Source: Hirsutella rhossiliensis
Taxonomy: Eukaryota; Ascomycota; Sordariomycetes; Hypocreales; Ophiocordycipitaceae
NCBI RefSeq assembly: GCF_020360975.1
Contig: NW_025408673.1
Coordinates: 2,790,001 to 2,854,000 of the forward strand
Direction: 5' to 3'
DNA: 64,000 nt
The notes below the pieces were generated by a model. The model saw only the letters and a program-made list of their open reading frames with translations, was not told where the DNA came from and ran no database searches. Of this stretch, positions 47,799 to 59,800 are shown in pieces. The position numbers and the translations under genes are program-made. Position 1 is the stretch's first letter; each line of letters starts with the position of its first letter.

Positions 47799-49212
47799 AC
47801 CTTTATTAGCGATATTAATACTAGCGAGGAGACTATATTTAGGCGCTCTTAGGTAAGTACTAATAACCTAGTTACTCTATCTTAATTAAGTGGCTCTAGC
47901 TAATAAGAGATTATCGCCTAAGCCGCTCCTTAGAATAAGTAAGCTAATATTAATAATAAGGCCTAGCTAAATAAGGGCTAAGATAACGATAATAGTAATA
48001 ATAAAAACAGCCGCGATCTAACTCCTCCTACTAATAAACCTAAAAATAGTAGTGCTAGAAATAAGGGTACCTAGGCAGCGGTATAAAGCGGTCGCGCTCC
48101 TATAAAATTTAAAGCTAAAGCTTACTTAGTTAGGGTTTAAAGGGTTATCCCTTATAAGCTTTAATATATATATTATTTTAAGATAGTCGTTAAAGAGTAT
48201 AGTATAACTAAGCCTAAGCTTATTAAGGTACTCTTAATTAGCTATATTTTCTTAGAGGTTTCCTTAACGCGCTATAAGTAGTACTATAAATATATTATAA
48301 CCTATAACTAAGTAAGTTTCCCTTTAACATTAAATATTATAATTAATAAGCTAATCCTTTTTAAGGCCGCTACTCTTATATTTAGTAACTGTAAAAAGGT
48401 ATGAGCAATAAGCGTAGGATCGGGTAATCGATGACGTAAGTAGAAAGATCGGTCGAAGGAGTATAGGGTAGGATTTCGTCCGGAATTTATAACGAGCATA
48501 TAAGGGGCTGAATAATATATTGAAAGAATAGCGTTGCAAAGGATGCTTGCGGACTTGCTTATTCTATCTACTACTCCCAGGGAAATCCTACGTCTTTTAT
48601 AGACCATTGCTCGCCTACTAGTAGACCAATTAGTTAGCTTTCTAGCACATTCTATAGTGCTTAAAAAGCTCTATCTATAGTATATCTTCCTAACTTAGTA
48701 GGTAGTCTGATTGTGGCGTGATGGTTGACGTAAGACTATGGGTTCTAGCATGAGTAGTAGATTTAACTAGAATGTTCTATGCCCTACCTATTCTCGTATC
48801 GCGGATATCTTCGGAACCGCTAGGCCAAAATAGGCAATAGGGTATTCGTTCTGCTCGTAATTAATTTATGCATTTTATGCATATTTTTATTTATTAGGAT
48901 AGGCTTATCTTAACTAACTTTTCCTAAAGGAAGGTATAGATGTCTAGTAGAGGTCTTTGTCTTTAAGGGTTATTCCCTTAGACTGTATTATAGAGCCTCT
49001 TTTTACTAGCTTATTCTATAGAGCCTCCCTATGCCTATTATTTCTTTATAATAGTAAAATAGGAATATAAGGGTATATTCTTATAGTAACTAAGCTAATA
49101 TAGTCGCTATTAATAAGTACTTATATAAGCTTAATAAGCTAAAGACTAATAAGAAGGATACTAAGGATAATAGCTTAAACGTAAGTATACTTATTTTAAG
49201 GAGGGTAATTAG
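47799..49212. other. Repeat remnants with an island of little-mutated DNA (about 48385-49040)
   Basis: 47799-48380 and 49040-49212 are RIP-type and possibly one old plus-strand element. Between them CA and TG are common again (GTATGAGCAATAAGCG, TTGCAAAGGATGCTTGCGG, GTGGCGTGATGGTTGACG). A 99-codon minus-strand frame starts with ATG at 48607 but has no recognised domain. Confidence 0.45.
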
Positions 49213-49686
49213 TCTCGCGAAGAGAGATACGAGAAGTATATAAAAATGCACGAAGGTGAAATTAGAAGTGAGGGGTCGGACAGGCAAGGCAGAGAGATTT
49301 GATTCTTGCGGGAGCAGCAATAAAGGTAGGGGAGTGATTGTTATATTGCCTTAATTGTCCTTCTTTCCTCTATCCAACGCCCCTATTTATACCCGTCTAG
49401 CATCTTAATTAATAAAGAAGATCCTACTTAAAGAAGCTACTAATGTCCTTTTAACTACCGAGCTTTTTGCCGGTTTTTCAGCCGTTGCCGGTATATCCGT
49501 CTTATCTCTCGCTACCTCTATAGGAAGCTATCGCTACTTATACTTCCCCTTATGCCCCTACCCTCCTTTCTATACCTCTTTTTAGCTCCTTCTTCCTTCT
49601 TCTATACCGGATGTTTTTAGCTTCCTTAGTCCCTTATACTAAGGGATATCTCCGAGAACTATAAAATTAGGCTACGCTTCGCGATA
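49213..49686 (-). repeat. Solo LTR of Copia-A (474 bp)
   Basis: A complete reverse-oriented LTR, TCTCGCG to CGCGATA, is flanked by a perfect ATTAG duplication (49208-49212 and 49687-49691). Confidence 0.93.
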
Positions 49687-49691
49687 ATTAG

Positions 49692-50150
49692 CGCTATCTT
49701 ACTATTATAGTATAGTATTTAGCTAAGGCTTTTAACGCTACTAAGATAGCCTATTATAAGTCCTTTAAGACTATAGGTATATAGAAGTTTATTATTATAA
49801 GTTTTATCTAACCTTTTTATTAGTAACTACTTAACGATATACTAAGTTAAGTATACTAATTACTATATACTAATTAATAAGCGCCGCGAGCTTATTATTA
49901 CCTTAACCTTATACCCTTATTTAATATCGCTTATATAAGCCTAGAGTATTAAGCTTAAGAATCTTAGTTAAAACTTTACTTTATCGATAGCGATATAAGC
50001 TATACTTCTTAATAGTATACCTTACTATTTACTAAAGCTAAGGTAAGTACTATACTAATAAAGATAAGTCTTAATATAAAGGATAAGGAAGGAGTAAAGA
50101 ATAGGGTAGTTTTAGTATTTTTAAAGGTATTTAATATAGTAAAGGGGGCG
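49692..50150. other. RIP-degraded repeat DNA, unassigned
   Basis: AT-rich without CA/TG. It continues the sequence left of the solo LTR at 49213. No domain can be read. Confidence 0.45.
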
Positions 50151-51561
50151 CCTTAGTTTATACTAGCGAAAAAGAAAGGTAGTTAAAAGTAATAAATAAG
50201 TCTTATCTTTCTTTTATTTAGTTATAACTATCTTTCTCTCCTTTTATTATTAAGGTCTTAATAAAGTTATAGTTTAGTTTTATTTTCCTTAATAATATTT
50301 AATAGGTAGCTTAAATAGTTTTCCTTTATTTTCTTATTTTACTATTTTATATATAGTTATAAAACGTTTAAGTATACTAATATATTAATAAGTTAATAGT
50401 AATTTAATAAGGATTCTTTATTAATTTAATAGCGTCTCCTTATATTAATAGGTTTTCTTACCTTACTTAGTCTTATACCTCTTTTTCCTAGTTAAGTAAG
50501 TAGTATATTCTTTAATAAGGTCTTAGCTATTTACTATATCTTTAGTATTAACCTATTAGTTATACTTAGCTAGCTATCCTTTTTATTTAATAAGGAAAAA
50601 GGTATTACCCTTAGATCTCTTTTAGTCTTTAATCTCTTAGACTTCTTATTTACCTTTATTATCCTTTAAGTCTAGTATTAATAGGGTTTTACTATCTCTA
50701 TAGGTTCCTTTACGCTCCTTCTATAGCTTTAAAAGACTAATATAGAAAACTTTATAGAGATATAAGTACTTTTTAAGGAGTATAAAACGATATACTTACT
50801 TTCTAATAGCTTATAGGACTTAAAACAGTTTAATATACTTAGGTAAGAGTTTTCCTTTTTCGTCCTTAAAGTATAAGTTTTTTATTAATAATATTATAAG
50901 GTCTCTTACTTTTAATATAAGTAGTTAGTATCTTAAATTATAGTATTTTGCTTATAATTTAATAGCCTTTCCTTAGTATTCCTTAAACCTCTTTTATAGC
51001 TCTTATAGTTTAGTAACTCTTACTTTTACTTTAAGTACCTCCCTTTAAATAATATCGTCCTTAATATTAATATAAAAGTTTAGTTAATAACCTATTAACG
51101 CTTTATTAAGTAATAACCTTATTATTACGTTCTTTATATTATTATATATAAATTAAGTAATATATAAGAGTAACGCTTAGTCTATTTATTTTAAGTTAGT
51201 AGAGTATCTTAAGTAGTACTATATAGCTTAGTTTATTTATTTTATTTACCTATTAGTTTATAAGTAAAATACTATTAATAGCTTACGTTTTACTTATAAG
51301 ATAAAATAAAGATCTAACTAAAACTTACTTATAAATAGGGACCCTTTACTTAAGATAATACCTATTAAAGGTCTATATATTAATTTAACTTAGTAATAGA
51401 ATAATTTTATTAGCTTTAAAGCTATTATTATTTTAAAGATAGGGAAGAAAAGGTAATACTTAGTATATCGGTCTATAATTACTAAGATAGTATTAACGTC
51501 TTATTTATTATACTATACTTTAGGTAGACTTATAGTAAAGTCTATTAATAATTCTTCTTAT

Positions 51562-51697
51562 AATTATATAAGATATAATAATAATTATATAAGATATAAT
51601 AATAATTATATAAGATATAATAATAATTATATAAGATATAATAATAATTATATAAGATATAATAATAATTATATAAGATATAATAATAATTATATAG
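51562..51697. repeat. 21-bp tandem array, about 6.5 copies
   Basis: The unit AATTATATAAGATATAATAAT repeats with nearly no divergence. The identity of the copies means the expansion is later than the RIP that surrounds it. Confidence 0.9.
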
Positions 51698-52465
51698 TAC
51701 TATAAAGGCGATACCTCTTAAATACTATACCTTAATATATTAAGTATAACTAAATATATTTATTTATATCTTTTATTATTCTATCTTAGTAAAATTTCCT
51801 TATTAATAGTTTACTAGTATATTAAAAGCTAAAGTATCTTATTAACGGATTATTATAAAAAAGCTATATTAGCTCTTATTATAAGACTACCTTTAAAGGC
51901 ACTATAATATAACCTTTTTATAATAGTAGTTTATTTAGATATACTAACTAAAAACCCTTTCCTTTTAAAAAGTCTTTAGTCTCCTTTAGCTTATTAATTA
52001 TTATATTAACTAACTAAGTACGTTTTAATAACTTTAGTAGTAGTTCTAGAACTTCTACTATATAAACCTTTATATAGTAGGCCGCCTTTTTAGCGGTCTT
52101 CCTTAAAAGTAACTATTTATAACTAGCTCTCTCTTTAGCTTAATTAGCTAATTATTTAGGTCTCGCGCCTAAAATATTATAATTCTACTATAGCTAAGCT
52201 TATATATTTTCCTTATATAAAGGCACTTTACTATACTTATATTAACTTAAGGTTAAGTATCTCTTTACTTATAAACACGCTTTATTATTTCTCTATATAG
52301 ATATAGTATTAATAGTAGCTAACTTCGCTTATAGCTTTAGTAATAGTTTTATAAATAAGGGCTTCTTACTTTTATATTTAAGTATTCTTAATAGCGCGTT
52401 TACTAGGTTTAATTTACTTATATAATACTTAATTATAAAGTTAAATAATACTAAATATATATACT

Positions 52466-52538
52466 TGTCGCGTATACTATATACGTTAATTAACGCTGTC
52501 GCTTATATCTAACAGGCGGCCATATCTTTTTCGTGACA
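52466..52538 (+). repeat. 5' terminal repeat of TRIM-1 (73 bp)
   Basis: TGTCGCG...GTGACA. Its ends are inverted (TGTC and GACA), as in LTRs. Confidence 0.9.
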
Positions 52539-52552
52539 GTTATAAGCCCGGG
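52539..52552 (+). other. Primer-binding site of TRIM-1
   Basis: GTTATAAGCCCGGG is identical over 14 bases to the site in Copia-A A2. Confidence 0.7.
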
Positions 52553-52571
52553 CGGAGGGGTTACCCCTCCG
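52553..52571 (+). other. Hairpin after the TRIM-1 primer-binding site
   Basis: CGGAGGGG-TTA-CCCCTCCG gives an 8-bp perfect stem with a 3-base loop. It is in the same position as the Copia-A hairpin but with a different stem sequence. Confidence 0.7.
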
Positions 52572-52639
52572 GGAACTTCCCGGTGACTGCGCACGCACTT
52601 CTTCTGGCTAGCCTGGCGCGCACTACCCGAAAGGCCCGA

Positions 52640-52650
52640 GGTTCGAGTCC
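52640..52650 (+). other. tRNA-type B box inside TRIM-1
   Basis: GGTTCGAGTCC matches the Pol III B-box consensus (GGTTCGANNCC) at all positions and is followed by CGCCGGAGCA, which resembles a tRNA 3' end. The T-stem does not pair well, and no clean A box is found 30-60 bp upstream (TGGCTAGCCTGG at 52605 is imperfect). Confidence 0.4.
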
Positions 52651-52753
52651 CGCCGGAGCAATTGCGCGGTATTAGCATAGGGCCTGCCTATATAAAAATT
52701 CCCGCTATAGTCTAGGATATCTAGGTATCCCGGGACGAATTAACCCGATATCC

Positions 52754-52764
52754 CTAAGGGGGTG
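52754..52764 (+). other. Polypurine tract of TRIM-1
   Basis: CTAAGGGGGTG immediately precedes the second terminal repeat and equals the Copia-A tract. Confidence 0.75.
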
Positions 52765-52837
52765 TATCGCGTATACTATATGCGTTAATTGACGCTGTCG
52801 CTTATATCTAATAGGCGGCTATATCTTTTTCGTGATA
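52765..52837 (+). repeat. 3' terminal repeat of TRIM-1 (73 bp)
   Basis: TATCGCG...GTGATA. This is the RIP form of the first repeat. Confidence 0.9.
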
Positions 52838-55800
52838 ATACTATCTTACTTACTTTTTATTTAAGGAGGTCTAGTATATAAATATCTATAGGTTATAATA
52901 GTCTAATAATACCTTTACTTTATATACTACCCCTTTAACGTAATATCGCTAGTATTTAAATAACTTAATAATAGTAAATAGTTCTTAGTCTAAAATACTA
53001 TAATTAAGTTTAGCTTTAATAAACTTCCTTAACTAAAATATAATTAAATAGTAACACCCTTTATTATTAAGTTAAGAAATAATCCTTACTATTATAAATT
53101 ACGATATATTTATTTTAATATAAATATATCTTTTTAGATTATAGTATTAAAGGAGTAAGGCTTTTTAAAAGGTATCCTTAAGAGCTTAAAACGCTACTAT
53201 TTTAATAAGGTTTAGCTCTATACTCCCTAGCTTCTTTTTATTCTTACTCCCTTTTAGTAATATAGTTAAGGGCGCTATAACTCTTAAGTACCTATATATA
53301 AATCGTTAGTAAAAATAATAAAACTTAAGGAAAACCTAAATATTATAGTAGGTTATAAGATTAAGCTATTAAGCTATTGCCTTTATATATTAAGGGTCTA
53401 TTAATACCTTATTAATAAATAAAATAAACCTAAGGAACTTAACTAACTATTAATAAAAGATATACTTTAATAGTTTTATATAAAGCTCTATAGCCCTTAG
53501 ACTTTCTATTACTTATCCTAAGTATTTAGTATATTTTTCTCTTATCTTTAAGTATATAAGGATATTATTAAGGTAAACTATATAAATTATATCTATAAGC
53601 CCTTTAAGCGCTTTATAGATATAGCTTTAAAATATAGCTAGTATATTAGTAAGTTTAAAGGGTATTACTAGGTATTTAAAATATTTATAATACGTTTTAA
53701 AAGCAGTCTTTTATTCGTTTTCTTTTTTAATCTTAATATATTAATATATATTTTATATATTAATCTTAGAAAAATACTTAGCTCTTTAATAGCGGTCGAT
53801 AATCTTTAAAATAAAAGGTAAAGGGTACCGATTTTTTATATAACCTAGTTAAGTCCTTAGTAGTTTATATATAGCTATAAGGTATTATTTCTTTTTAAAA
53901 TAAAAAAGATAAGCGCCTTAGCTAGGCTCTTTAACTCTTAGATTATTTTCCTTCTTATTATATCTTAGATCTAGTTATATAATACTTAGAGTTCCTTTTA
54001 TAATAAAGGGTAAATTAGTTTATAAAGGGGTTCTATATTCAGAATTAAATTAATTAAGTAATCTATCCCCTTTCTAGCTAGTAGTAAGTTAGATTTATTA
54101 GCTAAGAAAGTATCTTTAAACTAATAAAGAGTTAATAGGATTTTAGCTTATTCTTCCTATAAAATCCCTTTATCTTTATCTTTATCTAGTAATAAGATTA
54201 GCTTAGGATTAAGCGCTATTATATATACCCTTACCTTATTCCTATATTTTAAAGGAATCTATAGGGATTCTATTAGGTTTCGCTACTTAGTTAATACTTA
54301 AACTACTACTATCGTTTCTATAAGATAATATAAATACGTTTATCTTCTAAGGTAGTAACTAATAAAAGGATTAGTACTTAATTAATTAGTATTAACTTAT
54401 TAGTATAAATATAAAAATAAGTAATTATCTTTTTAGTACCTCTTATATTTATTATTTAAAGCGGTACTAACTATACTTTATACTCCCTTACCTTATTACT
54501 ACTTAGCCTTAATAACTTAGGGTATAATAGCGCTACTTATAGTAATCTTTATTATTAAGTAAAGTATATATTTATAAGGTTAATAGTATTATAAGTATCT
54601 AAGTATATAAAGACCTTAGTAGGGTTTCGCTTTAATATTATTATAGGAGTTTTAAGTAACTATCTTATAAGTATTAAGCTTTTTAAGGGAGAGGCGTTTA
54701 CCTTAATATCTTACCTTTTTCCTATTTTATAATATTAAGTTTAAGAGTCTTTACTAAGGTTTTTACCTTTAAAGAATTAGTATATTTTATAGATAGGTAT
54801 CCTAGCTTATTATATTAGAAATATATAATTCCTAATTAAGTAAAAGATCCTTTTCTTTAATAATATCCCTTAGTTTAGCCCTTAGTAGGAATATTACTAG
54901 CTTACTAGTTATTAGTTAAATTAATAGTATTTCCTTAACGATTTAGCTTAGCTTATTAGCTTCTTTAATTCCTTCCTTTATATATACTACCTTAAGGTAT
55001 AGTATTACTTTTACTTTTAGTTTCTTTAAAGGTAAAAGTAGTATTAGTATATTACTTTTTATTAGTAGTAGTATCTTAATATTATTAAGCGACTTATATA
55101 AGCTCTTCCTATTAATAGGTATAAATAAGTATTAAATAAAAGTTAATTTAGTTTTAAAGTTATAGCTTTAGCTTAGCGAAAAATATAAGAGTATATACTT
55201 TTTTTAATAAGCGTTTAAAATACCTCTTTAAGGAGTTAAAGTAAAAGCTAAACTTTAAAAGAGACTAGCTTTCTTATTAATAAGCCTCCTTTAATTATAT
55301 CGCTAATAGTATCGCCTTATTTATAGTATCCTTAATTAAGATAAGTATTTATTCTTCAAAGTATACTTAATCTATACTATATTTTATCTAGTCTATTAGC
55401 GTTTATTCTTTAAGGTATTAGCGCTATCTTATTTTATAGTCGCTATATATATAATCTACTATATAAAGGATCTTTATTTTATTACGATAAAAACGTCTAA
55501 GCGCTACCTTAAAGGTATCCTTTAGATTATAAGTTTAGTTTAAACGTTTTTATATATTAATAGGTTAAGATAATTAAGCGATATTTTTAATATTAACCTT
55601 ACTACTATAATTACTATTTAATTTAAGGGAGTAAGACTATCGATACTTTTTTAAATAAATAGTAATAGTACTAGCGCGTTTAGTAATTTCCTCTTTTAAT
55701 TATATAACGTAGTTTTATAGGCGTTTTATTTCTTCTAGCTCCTTAATATATACTTATAGAGCTATAAGCTTTTCTTTATAATTTAGTAGTCTTATACTTA

Positions 55801-55990
55801 TAAGTAGCGATATCTTTAATATAGTTAGACTATCGTTTATAGTAAAGGTTTATTCTAAGGATATATCTTTTAGTTCTTTATCTCTTAAGTAAATACTTAA
55901 TATATATAATAAAGAGGCCTTAACTAATTAACTACTATATAACGCTATAAGAGCGTTATATAGTCTTTTCTAAGTAGCTATCTTTATTAA

Positions 55991-56850
55991 GTAACTAAAA
56001 AAAGAAGCTTTAGAGATTATAAGGGAATATATATTATAGTATAATTAGTTAAGTAGTAAAGATTATAAGAGGTACTACGCTATTATAAGGAACGGTGTTC
56101 CTACTATAAATAAAGTAGCTATAATATACTCTCTTAATTATATAAGCTAATAAGTAGTATATTAATTATAAATAAAATCCTATATTATAGAGTAAGAATC
56201 GCTTATTATTTTATTTATTATTATACATTAAACGGATTGCCGGTTATCGTATAATCGGGAATTAAAGAAATAGAGCTAGCTTAGAATACTAGCTAAGACC
56301 TCTTAAGAATACTAGCATAACCAACCTCCTTAAAATATAAATATTAATAGAACTAAGACACTTCCTAATATACTTAAGGTATTACTAAATTCCTTAGTCT
56401 TAGGGCTATACGGCAGCCTAAATCTAGTCCTAAAAGGTTCTTCCGTTTAGCTATAATTGTCTATATAAGATAGTATGTCTGCTAGTAGATAGAGTTAGAA
56501 TTATAAAACTTTAACACCTCTTTTATATACTAATATACTACTAATAAATTCCGTTAAAAATCCTACCTTATACTCCTTCTTCCCTTCTATTATATAGTCT
56601 TACGTAATTCCTTGATTTCCTAAAATTCCGCTTTTGCTTATATACCTTAAGAGGTTATAAGCCTAGCTTACTCCTTTTAAGCCGGGAAATTAACTTATAC
56701 CTTTAAAATTCCTCGTCGAAATACCTAATTAAAATTTATTTCGAAAATCCCCCTAACGACTTCTTTTACCTTTCTACGCTCTTAAACTCCTAGCTAGACT
56801 TCTCGATCCCTATAAACGAAATAATACCGAATTTATATAAAATAAGTAGA
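55991..56850. other. Junction between G3 and Copia-B, RIP-degraded
   Basis: It contains the short segment shared with 39868-39945 and probably the 5' LTR of Copia-B, whose limits I cannot fix. There is no gene. Confidence 0.4.
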
Positions 56851-59800
56851 TAAAAAGAATATAAATTCTCTAGACTTAAGGGAAATTTAAATTATACTTT
56901 TTAGACTATAAGGATAAGAGCTATCCTTACTAAGGAAAAGCTTATCGCTACCTTAGAGTAAGAAAATTATATAAAGACTATAGAAGCTTTATCTTAGATT
57001 TTTCTTTAAGTTAAAGATAGCCCTTTAATACCCTTATAATATAGTAGTTATATACCTAGGAGGCCTACTAGCTATAACGCTAGAGTTAGTTTAAATCTAG
57101 CTAGGAGTACGATTAATTTTTAGTTAGACTAGTAGACTACGCTAACCTACTTATTAATTAGCTAATTAGCGCTTCTAGAAGCGCTTATAAATATACTAGC
57201 AGTCTAGCCCCGCTATAAGTAGGCCGGCCTAGACCTCGCTTACCTAGACCTAGCGACGAATTTATTAAGACCTCCCCTTAACCTTAGTCCGGGCCCCTTA
57301 ACTAGGAAAATAAAAACCTAGGGCCGATACTAGTAACTCGATAAGTATAGCGCGAAGCTAGTACGATAACCTAACTACTAGCCTAGCTAAAAGCTAGTAT
57401 TAATAAAATTAGCCCGCTAAGCCTTATAGCGGAAAATTAAGGTAGAGCCTAAGAAGATATCGTTATAGGATAAGGTCGGAGATAATTATATAATTAACTA
57501 TTAACTAAAAAACGCTTATACTACCGATTAACGCTATATACCCTATATATATAAAGGAGTTACTTTCTAAGGTTACTTTATAGCGGGGCTAATATAATTC
57601 TAACTAACTATAATAATACCTAAGATAGCTAGCGTAAGATTCCTAAGACTAGCTATAAAAAGAGGGGAAGGCTTTCCTTTAAGCACTTTAGTTTTTCCCT
57701 CTTATTTAACGCCGAAGTTCTAAATACCTCTAAAAAGGTTACTAGTATAATCTTAATAATAATAATAATAGCCCTTTAATATAAATAAAGCATTTAATAA
57801 ATACTAAAGCTACTTAGGATAAGCTTATAAAGCTATATAATCCGTCGAATTTCTCGTTAAATTATTTACTTATAAAGTAGCTCTTTAATCTTAGTCCCTT
57901 AGGCTTTAATTTAGAGAAATACCTTTATAAGGTAAAGGAAATCTGTAAGGATTTAAAATCCTATAATATAGAAATTCTAGAAGATATCCTTATAGTATAG
58001 ATTCTTAATTACCTTAATAAGGAATTTAGAAGCTATATTATAAATATTATATAGAGCCTTAGGTATAATTCTATAGCGTTTACCCTTAAATCCCTTATAG
58101 CTAGTCTTTTAGACGAAGCTAAAAGAATAAAGGATATAGATAGATCTTTAGAAAAAGCCTTCTTAATATAAAGGAAGCCTTAGAAATCCTATAGAAATTC
58201 TATAGATACTCCTTATTATAAGGAATATAAAAACTAAGGCATTTTATAGTAAATTACTATAAATTATACCTAAATTAGGCTCCTGCTTATTAGGTTTTCA
58301 ATAAAGGAAAAAAGGATAATAAGACTTAAATTTCTAAGAAGAGAAAATCTTCTTCTTTTTTTTCTTCTTTTAGGAAGAAATCCCCTTTTAGTAGTATTTC
58401 TACTACTAATAAAAGAAGGAAGGCTCGAATTACTAAGCTAGAGTCTAATTCGGACGATAGTAATAAAGTCTTAAGTATAGCTTCGTAAGAAGAAAATATA
58501 GACCTAGATATCGACCTTATAAACCTATCTAAGGATCCGACCCCTATATATATATCTAAGGATTTAGAAGTAATTTTAACCTCTATAAATACCCCTATAG
58601 TAGAAGCTAATAAAGACTCTCTTTTAAGACCTTTAAAAGCCTTAATTCTTAGAATAAAGGAATTAGTCTTAAAGGTAAGAGAAGGAGGATTTCCTAGTTA
58701 TAAGAATAAAAGGATCTTTAATTTTATTTACGATACTAAAGCTATTAGGTATATAGTATCGAATAAGAATTTCCTTATTAACTATAAAGAAATTAAGTTT
58801 AAAGTTTACTAGGGAAAAGCTTCCTTTATATTAGTAAAAGGAAAAGGGGACTTAGTATTTAAATTCCTATATAGTAGAAAAAGGTATATCCTTTAAGACT
58901 GCTTTTATATACCTTAATTAAGGGTAAATATACTATCCTAATCTTATTTTAATAATACCTATGCCTTAATAGGAGGAAATAAAGTCCTTTTATTAAATAA
59001 TAAGGCTAAGGTCCTTATTAAAGGATTTCTTAGAAATAAATTATATTATATTCTTATAGAATATTTATTAGAAAGCTAATTAATCCTTATTATATCTTTA
59101 AAGGCAAAGGATATAGATTTTTATACTTAGTACTTATACTTAAGGTATATAAATAGTAGGGCTATTTTAGAAATATTAAAAAGATATAATTAGGATATAA
59201 AAATGCCTTTAGAAGAGGAAAATAAAATAAGGCAGTATAAAATATATATTAGAGCTAAAGCAACGAATAAGGTTAATAAATAACCTTTATATAGGTCTTA
59301 TTCCTATTTAGAAAAAATAGTATTAGATATTTAGGGGCTAATTAAAGTACCTACTTATAATAAATATTACTATTATATTTCTTTCCTAGACGTAGGAACC
59401 TAATATCTAGAAATATATATTCTTCGAAGAAAAGGGGAAGCTTTAGATAGGTTCCTAGAATTTAAAAATAAGGTAGAAAATAACTCTAATAATACTAGGA
59501 TTAGAGAAGCATTTTCTAATAATGCTAAAGAGTTTATATATAAAATAAAGCTCTACTATAAAAAGGAAGGAATTACCTTTAATTCTAGTCCTCCTAGGAC
59601 GCTTAAATCTAATAGTAGAATAGAAAGAATAAGTCGTATAATATTAGAAAAAGTACGAGCTCTTTTATTTACTACTAGGCTTCCTAAATACCTATAGGGA
59701 GAAGCTATTTTAATAGCTAACTATTTATATAATAGATTACCGTATTCTATAATAGGATTTAAAAGTCCTATAGAAAAGAGGGATAATATAATACTACCCT

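Larger units (their letters stand above)
52466..52837 (+). mobile_element. TRIM-1: miniature LTR retrotransposon (372 bp), non-autonomous
   Basis: The two direct repeats of 73 bp (52466-52538 and 52765-52837) start TGTCGCG and end GTGACA. A perfect ATACT target duplication flanks the element (52461-52465 and 52838-52842). The primer-binding site GTTATAAGCCCGGG follows the first repeat without a gap. CTAAGGGGGTG precedes the second. The 226-bp interior has no reading frame for a retroelement protein. Primer-binding site, polypurine tract and terminal heptamer are those of Copia-A, so that family probably supplied the enzymes. The repeats differ at six sites, all CA/TA or TG/TA, so RIP touched it lightly. 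Confidence 0.9.
50150..55990 (-). mobile_element. Gypsy remnant G3, heavily RIP-degraded (ends approximate)
   Basis: On the complement about 53550-53590 reads DIIYIVYLNNIL, the reverse-transcriptase core YLDDIL with Asp changed to Asn. Lower coordinates (50500-52400) should then hold RNase H and integrase, and higher ones (54000-55900) protease and gag. It is interrupted by TRIM-1 (52466-52837) and a 21-bp tandem array. I could not define LTRs. A segment at about 56028-56095 repeated at 39868-39945 may belong to its terminus. Confidence 0.65.

Noticed and set aside
51562..51697. Possible CRISPR array
   Set aside because: The 21-bp units are contiguous with no spacers, in a eukaryotic repeat region.
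52490..52678. 62-codon minus-strand frame
   Set aside because: It spans the TRIM-1 terminal repeat and interior, with no domain; the element structure explains the DNA.
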